In this document: positions 45,686-55,146 of the stretch, in pieces
Layout: each line of letters starts with the position of its first letter
Numbering within the stretch: position 1 is the stretch's first letter
Source: Bacteroidota bacterium
Lineage (GTDB): Bacteria; Bacteroidota; Bacteroidia; NS11-12g; UBA955
Reading direction: 5' to 3'
Length of the DNA: 64,000 nt
NCBI GenBank assembly: GCA_025354385.1
Contig: JANXMZ010000059.1
Location: 1-64,000, forward strand
The notes under the pieces: generated by a model
What the model was told of the DNA's origin: nothing
Databases searched by the model: none
What the model saw: only the letters and a program-made list of their open reading frames with translations
Program-made: the position numbers and the translations under genes

Positions 45686-46610
45686 CTGAAAAAAATACTG
45701 TTTATAATGCTGTTCATCTGCTTATACAATTTAAAGGCCCAGAACCCTTCCTATTAGGAAAAACTTTACTATGCTTGTAAAGTGTATGGCATGGTGAAGT
45801 ACTACCATTCCGAAGTATCTACTTGCAAGGTAAATTGGGACAGCGTTATGCTGAACCGTTTACCACTGATTAAGGCTGCCGTAACAAAAAATGATTTAAA
45901 TGATCAATTAAGTGCATTAATTACAGCTGCTGGTCCAACCGCTAAAGCTAGTGGCGTGTTGGCAGATAATATTGCCCCTGAATTAAAATACAATCGCAAT
46001 TTTAGTTGGCTTAAAGACAATATGCTGCGAACAGATGTAAGTGCCGCTTTAGATACCATACGTGTTAATTTCAGACCACATGCCTCCTGTTGGGTACTAG
46101 ATAACGACTACCAAAGTTCATATAGCGGGTGGCTTGTTTTTCCAAAGGATAGTACCCCCATAAGTAAAATATTGCACAAGTTTTTCCCAATGAATCAACT
46201 AGATTACTATTGACATTTAAGTATTGGAACATCGTGCAATATTTTAATCCAAATAAAGATATTTTGGATCAACCTTGGGATAGTACTTTCCTAAAAAACA
46301 TATTGTATGTTGCCAACGCGAAAAATTCAGTTGCTTATTATTTCTCCATCAAGCGATTTTCTTCATGCACTAATAATGCACATTTAGAAGGGCTCACCTA
46401 TGCACAATATTTTTCTCCACCTACCTATTATTATTCAACAGAAATTGTATTGCGATACATTGAAAACAATTACACAGCAGTAGCAGTAGCTTCTAATGTT
46501 ATTAGTATGAAAAAAGGTGACATTATAAAGGCCATTAACAATATAACGGTGAGTAAAATAACCCTTAAACAATTTTGAGAAATGCTATATATCCCTTATC
46601 TTAAAAAGAG
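45686..46610 (+). pseudogene. Decayed S41-peptidase-type secreted protein (N-terminal part only)
   Basis: A frame starting about 45686 encodes a signal-peptide-like stretch (KKILFIMLFICLYNLKAQN), then an in-frame TAG at 45755-45757. It reads on as EKLYYACKVYGMVKYYHSEV, a segment typical of the N-terminal domain of Bacteroidota S41 peptidases. Around 46175-46188 (a T5 tract) the frame shifts by one: the new frame gives NESTRLLLTFKYWNIVQYFN, which joins the same family alignment. A second in-frame stop, TGA 46576-46578 (TGG expected, as in the usual QxWED context), follows the PDZ-like section (KKGDIIKAINNI). The catalytic S41 domain is missing, cut by the convergent efflux gene ending at 46628. 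A -7 box TAAATTTG lies upstream at 45658-45665. Confidence 0.8.
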
Positions 46611-46627
46611 CAAGGGACATCTTATTT

Positions 46628-49600
46628 TTATACTTTCTTATTGCGAATGTGTAGTGCTTTGTGATAGATAATAGGAAATACTAATAAGGTAAATATGGTG
46701 GCCGTTACCAATCCTCCTATAATAACAATGGCCAAAGGTTTCTGACTTTCGCTGCCAATACCACTGCTTAAAGCCGCAGGCAACAACCCTATTGCTGCCA
46801 TCATGGCGGTCATTACTACTGGCCGGGTACGCGCTTTTACAGCATTGCGTATGGCCAAACCTAAGTCACCCAAAGTTTCGGCTTGGTGATGAAATTCCGA
46901 TATGAGTATTACCCCATTCTGCACACAAATACCAAACAAAGCAATGAAACCTACACCTGCAGAAATACCAAAGTTAATACCTGTAATGTGCAAAGCCAAT
47001 ATGCCTCCAATGAGTGCGAAAGGCACATTAATTAATACATAACCAGCATCCTTAGCATTGCCAAACATGATGAACAATAGGATAAAAATAAGTGCCAAAC
47101 TGATAGGTACTACTTGCCCCAAACGTTTGGTGGCCCTTACCTGATTTTCGAACTCGCCTGCCCATCCAATGGTATAACCTTCTGGCAATTTAATATTCTT
47201 TGCCACATTGGCTTGCGCTTCGGCAATGGTACTGCCCAAATCGCGCTCGCGAACAGAGAACTTAACACCGATAAAGCGCTTGGTATTATCGCGGTAAATA
47301 AATGCAGGACCTGTAACCTTCTCTACACTCGAAATTTCCTTTAATGGTATTTTAGTACCGCGTATGGTGGGTATCATCAGCATCATAATATCGTCTTCGT
47401 TTTTGCGATAGGCTTTATCGTATCGAATACGGATATCAAATTTGCGTTCGCCCTCATATTGGGTGGTAGCAGTTTTACCACCTATCGCCATTTCTATTAC
47501 AGCTTGTGCATCGGCCTTGGTAACACCATACATGGCCATTTTTTCTTCATCCAATTGCACACTCATCTCTGGCTGTCCAATGTTGCGCAATATGCCCACA
47601 TCCTTTACCCCATCCACATGATTGATTTGCGAAATTACTTGGTTGGCGATATCATCGAGTTTATTTAAATCATCTCCATAAATTTTAACGGCATTTGAGG
47701 CATTCATACCTGCAACAGCTTCGGCTACATTATCTATAATGGGTTGAGAATAATTGTAATTAATACCTTGGTATTTTTTCAATTTCTTATCCATTTCTTC
47801 TACCAACCCATCCATGGACAATTTGCGTTTCCACTCTTCTTTGGGTTTTAAATTTACCTGCATTTGAACATAGTAAAATCCACTGGGATCGGTACCATCA
47901 TTACTACGTCCAACCTGTGAAAGTACTCCATTTACTTCAGGAAAAGTGCTAAGCTCATTTCTTAAAGTGGTTACCATTTTTACCGTTTGGCTGAGCGATG
48001 TACTCATAGGTAATTTGGCCTCCACCCACAAAGCTCCCTCGTTCAATGGCGGTAAAAACTCCGAGCCTAAAAACTTAGTTGAGAATATGGTTAATATAAA
48101 ACATACAACAGAAATAATAATAGAAAGTGTTTTGTTTCTGAAAGTCCAGCCGAACGCTTTTTCTACAACTTTGTTAACAAATTTGATAAAGAAATTATCT
48201 TTCTCTTTTACATTTTTATTTAACAGAATTGAGCTTAAAACGGGCACCAATGTAAGCGTAAAAATAAGCGCTCCTAGCAATGCAAAACCTAAAGTAAATG
48301 CCAAAGGCGAAAACATTTTCCCTTCTACTTTTTGAAACGCAAAAATGGGCAACAAGGCAGAGATGATGATGAGCTTGGAAAAGAAAATGGCCTTACCCAT
48401 TTCAGTTCCAGTTTTTTTAATCAGACTCATCTTAGCAAGCTTATTAAATTTCTCCATTCCTACTTCATGCGCCTTCTTATCCAGGGCTACAAAAAGGCCT
48501 TCTACCATTACTACGGCCCCATCTATAATGATACCAAAATCTACCGCTCCTAAAGAAAGTAAATTAGCACTCATACCTTTTAATTTTAAACACAAAAAAG
48601 CGAATAGTAATGCCAAAGGAATAATGATAGAAACAATTACGGTAGTGCGCCAATCTGCCATAAATATGAGCACAATAACCGTTACCAAAACAATACCTTC
48701 CAACAAATTATGCATCACTGTTTTGGTACAATAACTCATTAAATTATCCCTATCATAAAAGGTTACCATTTTAACATCTGCTGGCAATATTTTAGTATTC
48801 AGATCTTCTATTTTCAGTTTTACACGCTCTAATACATCACTTGGATTTTCACCTTTGCGCATCACAATAATACCCTCCACCACATCGTCACTTTTATTCA
48901 ATCCAACCTGCCCCACCCGCGGCATGCTGCTGACGGAAACAGTGGCTACATTTTTAACAAGCAATGGATTGCCATTGAAATTATCTACAATGGTATTTTC
49001 AATATCGGCCATGGTCGTATACAATCCTATTCCTCTCACAACATAAGCCTGTCCATTTTTCTCTATTACGTCTCCACCAACATTTAAATTTGATTTGGAA
49101 ACAGCCGTAAACAATTCTAAAGGTGTTAAATCATAGCGCTGAAGTTTAACAGGATCTATGGCTATCTCATAGGTTTTTTCTTGACCACCAAAAGCCACCA
49201 CATCTGCCACACCTGGCACCGCACGCAGCTGCCTATCTATGGTCCAGTTTTGTATCGTTAATAAATCGCGTGTATCTCTGTCAGCACTTTTTAAAGTATA
49301 TCTAAATATTTCTCCTGTTGGGCCATAAGGAGGTTGCACATCGGGATCTATACCTTCTGGCAACTGCACTGTTCTCAACTGATTATTAACTTGCTGGCGG
49401 GCAAAAAAATCGTCTACATCATCATCAAAAATAATTTTAATAACAGACAAGCCGAACATGGTAATGCTGCGCACATTGGTTTTGCGCTGCACACTATTCA
49501 TTGCAATTTCTATTGGTGTGGTTACAAAGCGCTCAACCTCTTCCGCACTGCGACCATTCCACTCTGTTACAACAATAATTTGTGTATTGGTAACATCCGG

Positions 49601-49726
49601 AAAAGCTTCAATTGGAATATTGATATAACTAATAATACCTCCCAATACCAAAATCCCTACCCAGAAAAAAGTAAAGAATTTATTCTTTAAAGAAAACTTT
49701 AAAATACCCTTAATAAATTTATTCAT
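46628..49726 (-). CDS. czcA: Heavy-metal efflux RND transporter, CzcA/CusA family
   Basis: This 1032-residue inner-membrane pump has 12 membrane helices and two large periplasmic loops. The fourth-helix motif is DFGIIIDGAVVMVE, with Asp396, Asp402 and Glu409 at the spacing of CzcA's Asp402/Asp408/Glu415. By the published HME-RND classification this DFGxxxD..E pattern marks pumps for divalent cations (Zn, Co, Cd, Ni) and differs from the motif of Cu(I)/Ag(I) CusA, so Zn/Co/Cd/Ni is a better guess than copper. With the following adaptor and TolC-type protein it would form a trans-envelope complex. It is the last gene of the leftward operon. Confidence 0.9.
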   Translation of the reverse strand: MNKFIKGILKFSLKNKFFTFFWVGILVLGGIISYINIPIEAFPDVTNTQIIVVTEWNGRSAEEVERFVTTPIEIAMNSVQRKTNVRSITMFGLSVIKIIFDDDVDDFFARQQVNNQLRTVQLPEGIDPDVQPPYGPTGEIFRYTLKSADRDTRDLLTIQNWTIDRQLRAVPGVADVVAFGGQEKTYEIAIDPVKLQRYDLTPLELFTAVSKSNLNVGGDVIEKNGQAYVVRGIGLYTTMADIENTIVDNFNGNPLLVKNVATVSVSSMPRVGQVGLNKSDDVVEGIIVMRKGENPSDVLERVKLKIEDLNTKILPADVKMVTFYDRDNLMSYCTKTVMHNLLEGIVLVTVIVLIFMADWRTTVIVSIIIPLALLFAFLCLKLKGMSANLLSLGAVDFGIIIDGAVVMVEGLFVALDKKAHEVGMEKFNKLAKMSLIKKTGTEMGKAIFFSKLIIISALLPIFAFQKVEGKMFSPLAFTLGFALLGALIFTLTLVPVLSSILLNKNVKEKDNFFIKFVNKVVEKAFGWTFRNKTLSIIISVVCFILTIFSTKFLGSEFLPPLNEGALWVEAKLPMSTSLSQTVKMVTTLRNELSTFPEVNGVLSQVGRSNDGTDPSGFYYVQMQVNLKPKEEWKRKLSMDGLVEEMDKKLKKYQGINYNYSQPIIDNVAEAVAGMNASNAVKIYGDDLNKLDDIANQVISQINHVDGVKDVGILRNIGQPEMSVQLDEEKMAMYGVTKADAQAVIEMAIGGKTATTQYEGERKFDIRIRYDKAYRKNEDDIMMLMIPTIRGTKIPLKEISSVEKVTGPAFIYRDNTKRFIGVKFSVRERDLGSTIAEAQANVAKNIKLPEGYTIGWAGEFENQVRATKRLGQVVPISLALIFILLFIMFGNAKDAGYVLINVPFALIGGILALHITGINFGISAGVGFIALFGICVQNGVILISEFHHQAETLGDLGLAIRNAVKARTRPVVMTAMMAAIGLLPAALSSGIGSESQKPLAIVIIGGLVTATIFTLLVFPIIYHKALHIRNKKV

Positions 49727-49729
49727 ATC

Positions 49730-50812
49730 CTAATCGTTCAAGGCATCGTAAATTAAAATTCCATTTTTAGAAATCACTTTTTCTCCCGCATTAATACCAG
49801 AACTAATATAGGCCACATTACCTATCTGTCTGAATACTTTTACCTGTCTAGTTTCTATGTTCATGCGGTCTTTAAATACCATCACCCAATTTTTGCTCTT
49901 ATCAAAAATAACAGCATCCGCTGGCACCGCTAGCATTTTTTCCTTTTCAAGAAAACGAACGGTAACAGTGGCATTCATCTCCGGTTTAAGTTTTAGCGTT
50001 GCATTGGGAATGCGCACCCTTACTTTCATCGCTTTTGTTTCAGGGTCGATAGCATTAAATATTTTATCAATCTTTCCCTCGTAATTTTCATCTGGAAAAC
50101 TCAAAGTATTCACTTCGGCTTCGTAGCCAATTTGCACTTTAGAGATATCGCTTTCATTCACATTTGCAATGGCCCATACTTCATTTATTTCGGCAATAGA
50201 AAAAAGAACATCCGATTTATCTGCTCTTAATTGTTCGTTTTGGTTGATATCCTTCTGAACTATAAATCCACTGATTGGTGCTACAATATTAAACACTGAA
50301 CCACTTTGCAAATTATATATTTCATAAATTTCATTTATCCTGTTTAACTCTGCCTTAGCCCTGTCTAATTCCCTTTCTGCAGCTACCACCTCTTTTTCCG
50401 AAGCAAGTTTACCAGCATACATATCTTTGGCCACCTGCAAATTTTTCTCGGCCAATGCAACATCGCTTTTAGCATCCAGCTTTTCTTTTTGAAATTCTGC
50501 CACCTCGCTGCTGCGCACAACTGCTAGCACCTGACCTTTTGTAACGTAATCGCCTAATTCAACATTAATTTTTAAAACATTACCACCTACAATCGAATAC
50601 ACTTGTGCAAGTTTATTATTATCGGGTTCTATTTTGCCAAACAATCGCAATTCATTTTTTACATCTTGCAAGCCAACTGTGTAAAATTCACAACGGGCCA
50701 TCATGGTATCGCTCATGCTAAATGCCACTGCCATTTCCTTTTCTTTATTTGCATTGGAACATGATTGTGCAACCATTATTACACCAAGCAATAGATATAT
50801 CGTTTTTCTCAT
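49730..50812 (-). CDS. RND efflux periplasmic adaptor (membrane fusion protein, lipoprotein)
   Basis: This 360-residue adaptor has a lipobox ending AQSC (Cys18), then a barrel-sandwich domain (VGGNVLKINVELGDYVTKGQ, about residues 73-92), a helical hairpin (about 108-165) and the second lipoyl half (FNIVAPISGFIVQKDINQNE, about 178-197). It links the RND pump to the outer-membrane channel. No His-rich N-terminal metal-binding segment is present. It sits three bases upstream of the pump gene. Confidence 0.92.
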   Translation of the reverse strand: MRKTIYLLLGVIMVAQSCSNANKEKEMAVAFSMSDTMMARCEFYTVGLQDVKNELRLFGKIEPDNNKLAQVYSIVGGNVLKINVELGDYVTKGQVLAVVRSSEVAEFQKEKLDAKSDVALAEKNLQVAKDMYAGKLASEKEVVAAERELDRAKAELNRINEIYEIYNLQSGSVFNIVAPISGFIVQKDINQNEQLRADKSDVLFSIAEINEVWAIANVNESDISKVQIGYEAEVNTLSFPDENYEGKIDKIFNAIDPETKAMKVRVRIPNATLKLKPEMNATVTVRFLEKEKMLAVPADAVIFDKSKNWVMVFKDRMNIETRQVKVFRQIGNVAYISSGINAGEKVISKNGILIYDALND

Positions 50813-50821
50813 TCTTTCTTT

Positions 50822-52075
50822 TTAAAATAATTGTTTTCCAGTGCTGTAAATTAGTTCTTCGCCCGAGGTAGCCAGTTGCACTTTTATTCTGGCAATCTCT
50901 GCCAAGGCATTGTTGTATCCTTCAAAAAAATCAATAAACTCAAGCAAACTGACATTGCGTTTTTTAAAATTATCCGAAATGCCTTTCAATGTTATTTCAA
51001 AATCCTTGTTGTAAAGAAAACTGATTTTCTTATACTCCACAATGCTTTGATTCAACATGAAATAATTTCTTTGCACCTCGGAAAGCAATAGGTTCTTTTG
51101 CGCCTCTGCGTTGAATTCATTTTGCTTAATTAAAAATTGGGCCGTTTTTATATTTCCTTGATTTCTATTCCATAATCTAAGCGGTATACTCACTCCAAAA
51201 TTTACTTGATTTACAAAAGCGCCTCCTCTTTGATCATATGAGCTAAAGAGATTGATATCCGGTATGGACATTTTTTTCTGAAACTCGAAATATTGTTGCG
51301 CCAACAAAGTGTTTTTTTCCGCGATTAAATAATCCGGTCGATTTTGCATAGCCGTTTCATTTAATGTCACCAAATCCAAAGGCTTAATGAAAGTGGCAAT
51401 ATCATCATCCGTAATCATTGGCTTTACAATGCTAACGGTTTGCAAAATGGTTTGTATAGCCGACATTTCTTCGAAATACAATTTAAATATCTCTGCCCTG
51501 CTATTGCTCAAATTTAAATAAACACCTTTCAATCGCACCAAATCCTTTAAAGGAATATTGCCCTTAGCCACTTGCACATCGTATGCCACCAAAATAGAAT
51601 CCAATAAGGTTAGTTGCCCATTGTATTTGCTAAGTAAAAATGATTGCTGATTAAGATTGTATAAACTACTGTGTAACTGGTATTTCAATTGCCTTATTAA
51701 ATCCTGAAATTCCAAGGTTGCAATTTGTACATTGGTTTTTGCTAATTCAATTTGTGCCCGTCTTTTACCCCCAAGTAAAATAAGCTGATCGTATTGAAAA
51801 CTTTTCTGACCTGTTTTGCCAGTATGAAAAGCCTCTTTGTTTTGAGGGTCATAAGCATTTAGGTCGACTGTTAAAGTAGGATTAGGATATAATTTTGCTT
51901 GAATTATTTGAGCCGTTTGCGCATCAATATTCATTGAAGCGGCCAAAAGTGCATAATTATTTTTAAGGAAAATACTATCGGCTTGCCGAATATTAACTTT
52001 AAGCGTATCGGAAGCATGAACCGACACACAAGTGAAAATGAAAAATAAATGTAATAAAATTCTCGCTTTTGCCAT
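50822..52075 (-). CDS. TolC-family outer-membrane channel of the metal efflux operon
   Basis: This 417-residue protein has a signal peptide (about residues 1-21) and two long-helix OEP repeats, with the family's recurring pattern of alanine-rich coiled helices (for example ILLGGKRRAQIELAKTNVQI, about 98-117). A short N-terminal motif VNIRQADSIFLKNNYALLAA matches CzcC/CusC-type members. It is the first gene of the three-gene efflux operon and is preceded by the 11-bp direct repeats. Confidence 0.9.
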   Translation of the reverse strand: MAKARILLHLFFIFTCVSVHASDTLKVNIRQADSIFLKNNYALLAASMNIDAQTAQIIQAKLYPNPTLTVDLNAYDPQNKEAFHTGKTGQKSFQYDQLILLGGKRRAQIELAKTNVQIATLEFQDLIRQLKYQLHSSLYNLNQQSFLLSKYNGQLTLLDSILVAYDVQVAKGNIPLKDLVRLKGVYLNLSNSRAEIFKLYFEEMSAIQTILQTVSIVKPMITDDDIATFIKPLDLVTLNETAMQNRPDYLIAEKNTLLAQQYFEFQKKMSIPDINLFSSYDQRGGAFVNQVNFGVSIPLRLWNRNQGNIKTAQFLIKQNEFNAEAQKNLLLSEVQRNYFMLNQSIVEYKKISFLYNKDFEITLKGISDNFKKRNVSLLEFIDFFEGYNNALAEIARIKVQLATSGEELIYSTGKQLF

Positions 52076-52098
52076 GTTCTAATAAAAGTGCAAAAGTC

Positions 52099-52127
52099 CT
52101 TAAAAACACCTTAAAATGGTCTTAAAA
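52099..52127 (-). promoter_or_regulatory. Three CTTAAAA direct repeats at 11-bp period (candidate regulator boxes)
   Basis: On the plus strand CTTAAAA begins at 52099, 52110 and 52121, three perfect copies with exactly 11-bp spacing. On the minus strand they read TTTTAAG in the direction of the efflux operon and lie 23-52 bp before its start codon. OmpR/PhoB-type regulators are known to bind 7-bp direct repeats with 4-bp gaps, which is this geometry. The OmpR-type regulator encoded two genes upstream is the obvious candidate. Confidence 0.65.
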
Positions 52128-52137
52128 GAAATAAATT

Positions 52138-53502
52138 TTACCTTAAATCAAAACTCACTTTAAAAGCATTTGTAAGTGGGGCCGGACTGTTATACGATAT
52201 ATGTCCGGCATGTAATGAGATAATCTTACTGGTAAGTACAAGTCCTAAACCAAAACCGCGCTTTCCTCTACTATTTTCGCCTCTGTAAAAATGCTGAAAA
52301 ATATAAAGTTGTTCCGACTCAGAAATAATTTCTCCTTGATTAATAAATTCAACCACCACCTTGTTTATTTCATTGTAAATTTTAATCACAGCCTTCAATT
52401 CATTACTGTATTGAATACAATTAACGGCTAGGTTATTGAATGCTAGGCGAATTAATTTTTCGTTACCCATAATGGTTAATTTTTCTTCGGATTCAATGTT
52501 TTCATCTACCTGAACTTCAAAACTAAATGTTTCATTCATCACTTTTATATCATCAACCACATCAAAAATCAATTCGTCAATTCTCACTTCCTTCTTGTGG
52601 ATTTTATTGCCCGATTCTACTTTCGAAATTTCCAACAGGGTATTAATAATATCTGCTAAATTTTTAGTATCTTCTTTTTGATTTAACAAGCCCTTTTTTA
52701 ATACCGCTAAACTATTTTCGGATTCCATTTTCTCGAAGTTTGAAACCAATTTGGCTATGGGGGTTTTTAATTCATGTGAAATATGGTGAATGGCATGCTT
52801 CTGAAACGCAAAAGAATCATTCAAACGGCCCATCAATTCGTTGAAACGAGTAGCAAGTATATGAATTTCATCTCTGCTTTTTGGAACACTGATAAAGCTA
52901 TTATTGGTATCGATATTTACTTTCCTCAACTCAGAAGAAATTTGAATAATTGGTCGAGAGATTTGCCTAGACAATAGGAAAGACGAAATTAAAATTACGG
53001 CACTGATTAATCCAAAAATAACCAACAGAACATACTTCAAATAATCCAATCGCGTATGTCCAAATTCATCGTATGCTTTTGATATTCCATAATATTCCTT
53101 GTTCTCGAATTTGAAATACAATCCGATAATATCAAATTTTTCTTCTTCCATTTCAATCAGCTTATTACCATTGTTCAACTGATTCAGAATCTGGTTGGGA
53201 AATTTTATTTTAGTATCATCTAAACTTGCATATATAAGATGTTTTTCATTGTCATAAATTAATATTTTCTCCTTGTACAAACTGTTAATGGTGTATTGAT
53301 CCATAGTGCGCAATAAGTTGTGATCAATCTGATTAACCTCTACCAAAAATTTTAAAGTCGTGATGGTTTTATCCTTTATTCTTTGCTGAAATTCAACTGT
53401 TCTGTAATTAGCAAATAATGAATATATCAGAATAAACGCTACCCCTATTAATCCAATAGAAAGAACAGAAAAGTAAACCAATATTTTTTGCCGTATGTTC
53501 AT
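52138..53502 (-). CDS. Sensor histidine kinase of the metal efflux locus
   Basis: This 454-residue kinase has two membrane helices (about residues 9-31 and 157-177) flanking a periplasmic sensor of about 125 residues, then HAMP, HisKA with ISHELKTPIAKL (phospho-site His243) and HATPase (NNLAVNCIQYSN, GFGLGLVLTSKII). It resembles CusS/CzcS in position and layout. The response regulator precedes it by 10 bp. Confidence 0.9.
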   Translation of the reverse strand: MNIRQKILVYFSVLSIGLIGVAFILIYSLFANYRTVEFQQRIKDKTITTLKFLVEVNQIDHNLLRTMDQYTINSLYKEKILIYDNEKHLIYASLDDTKIKFPNQILNQLNNGNKLIEMEEEKFDIIGLYFKFENKEYYGISKAYDEFGHTRLDYLKYVLLVIFGLISAVILISSFLLSRQISRPIIQISSELRKVNIDTNNSFISVPKSRDEIHILATRFNELMGRLNDSFAFQKHAIHHISHELKTPIAKLVSNFEKMESENSLAVLKKGLLNQKEDTKNLADIINTLLEISKVESGNKIHKKEVRIDELIFDVVDDIKVMNETFSFEVQVDENIESEEKLTIMGNEKLIRLAFNNLAVNCIQYSNELKAVIKIYNEINKVVVEFINQGEIISESEQLYIFQHFYRGENSRGKRGFGLGLVLTSKIISLHAGHISYNSPAPLTNAFKVSFDLR

Positions 53503-53512
53503 TTTTTGCTCT

Positions 53513-54193
53513 CTATATTTCTATGTAATATCCAAAGCCAATTTTAGTCTTGATGAGTTGTTTCTCAAAAGGCTTATCTACTTTTTTTCTCAAAAAATTG
53601 ATGTACACTTCTATTGTATTGGTATTAGCATCAAAAGAACCACCCCATATTTCCTTAATCAAATCCTTTTTACTCACCAACTCCCCTTTTGCTTTTACTA
53701 GCATTAATAAAATTTGGTATTCTCTTGGGGTTAAAATAATTTCCTGTTGAAAGCGTTTCACAACTTTTGATTTTTGATTTATAACAATATCATCTATGCT
53801 GATAATTTCAATATCATCATGATAGGTTAACTTCTGACTCCTTTTAACCAAAGATTTTAATCTTATTAAAATTTCTTTCATGTAAAAAGGCTTGGTCATA
53901 TAATCGTCCGCACCACTATCAAAACCCATCACTTTATCTTCAAGTTCATCAAATGCAGTAAGCATTAAAACTGGAGTCGACTGGTTGTAAACTCTAAATT
54001 CCTTGCAAAGATCATAACCGTTTTTATGGGGTAAATTAATGTCTAATATCACACAATCATACAATTCTCTCTTCAATAACTTTTCTCCTATCAAACCATC
54101 ATAGGCCATATCTACTTCACAACTATTCTGCACCAGATAATCTCTTATATTTTGACTGATTGTTGCATCATCTTCTACCAATAAAATTTTCAT
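53513..54193 (-). CDS. OmpR-family response regulator of the metal efflux locus
   Basis: This 226-residue regulator has a receiver domain with Asp51 (VILDINLPHKNG) and a winged-helix output domain (about residues 125-226) with TNTIEVYINFLRKKVD. It resembles CusR/CzcR. It is the first gene of the two-component pair and is preceded by an inverted repeat at 54216. The CTTAAAA boxes before the channel gene are its most plausible target. Confidence 0.92.
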   Translation of the reverse strand: MKILLVEDDATISQNIRDYLVQNSCEVDMAYDGLIGEKLLKRELYDCVILDINLPHKNGYDLCKEFRVYNQSTPVLMLTAFDELEDKVMGFDSGADDYMTKPFYMKEILIRLKSLVKRSQKLTYHDDIEIISIDDIVINQKSKVVKRFQQEIILTPREYQILLMLVKAKGELVSKKDLIKEIWGGSFDANTNTIEVYINFLRKKVDKPFEKQLIKTKIGFGYYIEI

Positions 54194-54215
54194 AATAGCT
54201 TATAGCAGGATTCAA

Positions 54216-54237
54216 TATTACAATTATTATTGTAATA
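54216..54237. repeat. Inverted repeat TATTACAAT-4-ATTGTAATA upstream of the regulator
   Basis: Two perfect 9-bp arms, TATTACAAT (54216-54224) and ATTGTAATA (54229-54237), flank a 4-bp TATT spacer, 23-44 bp upstream of the response-regulator start. The layout fits a dimeric operator. It differs from the CTTAAAA repeats, so it may serve another regulator. Confidence 0.45.
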
Positions 54238-54347
54238 AAAATAAGACCCTTGTTTAACCCCTTTTCTTAATTGCTTATATGTGATTCTTGGCACTAATTT
54301 TATGTTGGCATTATTTTTGAAATTTCTAATTTAAAATTTATCTCCTT

Positions 54348-55146
54348 ATACAAAAAGTCATTTTATTATTATCCGAAGCATTATTAACCGCTCCATCAAG
54401 TTGCGTTTCTAAAAAGAAATACAAGCCCCAAACCGCCCAATTGGAAGAGGGAAAAAAAATCGACAGTGTTAGCCACGATTTAAATTTATGCATGTCTGAA
54501 AAAGATCAAAAAATTGAAAAAATAAAATCCTTGCAAAATGAAGTAGATGTGTTGAAAGCCAATAGCAATGGGCTGGTAAATCAACTCACTAATTTAGCTG
54601 TATTAACCCAAACAAAGGCAGAATCCGTAAAAAAATTAATAGGAAATTTAAAATTTAAAGACGCTTACATCAATCATCTACAGATGGCTATTGCCTGTTA
54701 TGATTCACTAAATCTAGCTTTGGTGACGAACCTCAAAGGGCGCTTAAAGATGCGAATGACCAAGATGTAGAAATAAAAGTTGAAGGAAGTGCTGTGTTTA
54801 TTTCTGTATCAGATAAATTATTATTCAGTAGTGGCAGCTACAAAATTACGCCTAGAGCAAAAGAGGTACTTGAAAAAGTAGCGCTTATACTAAATGCACA
54901 AAATGAAATACAATTTATGGTAGAAGGGCATACCGATAATAAACCAATTAAAACTGCTGCTATAAAAGATAATTGGGACCTCAGTGTATTGCGTGCCTCT
55001 TCTGTTGTGCGATCTCTACAAAATGACTTCCATATTGCGCCACAAAGGATGACAATGATAGTAACAGAGCGCTAAACCGAAGAACCCGCATCGTTATTAT
55101 ACCTCAACTCGACCAGTTTTTTAAACTACTTGAGCCTAAAAAGTAA
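54348..55146 (+). pseudogene. Decayed OmpA-family lipoprotein
   Basis: A frame from about 54348 encodes a lipoprotein signal (KVILLLSEALLTAPSSC), then a coiled-coil linker (to about 54735). No ATG, GTG or TTG is in place: the expected start position reads ATA. A one-base deletion in the G run at 54738-54740 (GGG for an expected GGGG) shifts the frame. The OmpA domain then reads from 54740 (VFISVSDKLLFSSGSYKI, EGHTDNKP, SVLRASSVVRSL). A second break near 55052, with about a dozen codons missing, precedes the C-terminal RALNRRTRIVIIPQLDQFFK ending at TAA 55144-55146. Several independent lesions make a functional product very unlikely. Confidence 0.85.

Noticed and set aside
46210..46578. A separate gene beginning at TTG 46210
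   Set aside because: Its first residues continue the S41-type alignment from the preceding frame, so it is the frameshifted remainder of the same pseudogene.
54794..55075. A stand-alone small OmpA protein
   Set aside because: It lacks a start region, a signal and the end of the OmpA domain, and both neighbouring frames supply the missing parts; it belongs to the pseudogene.
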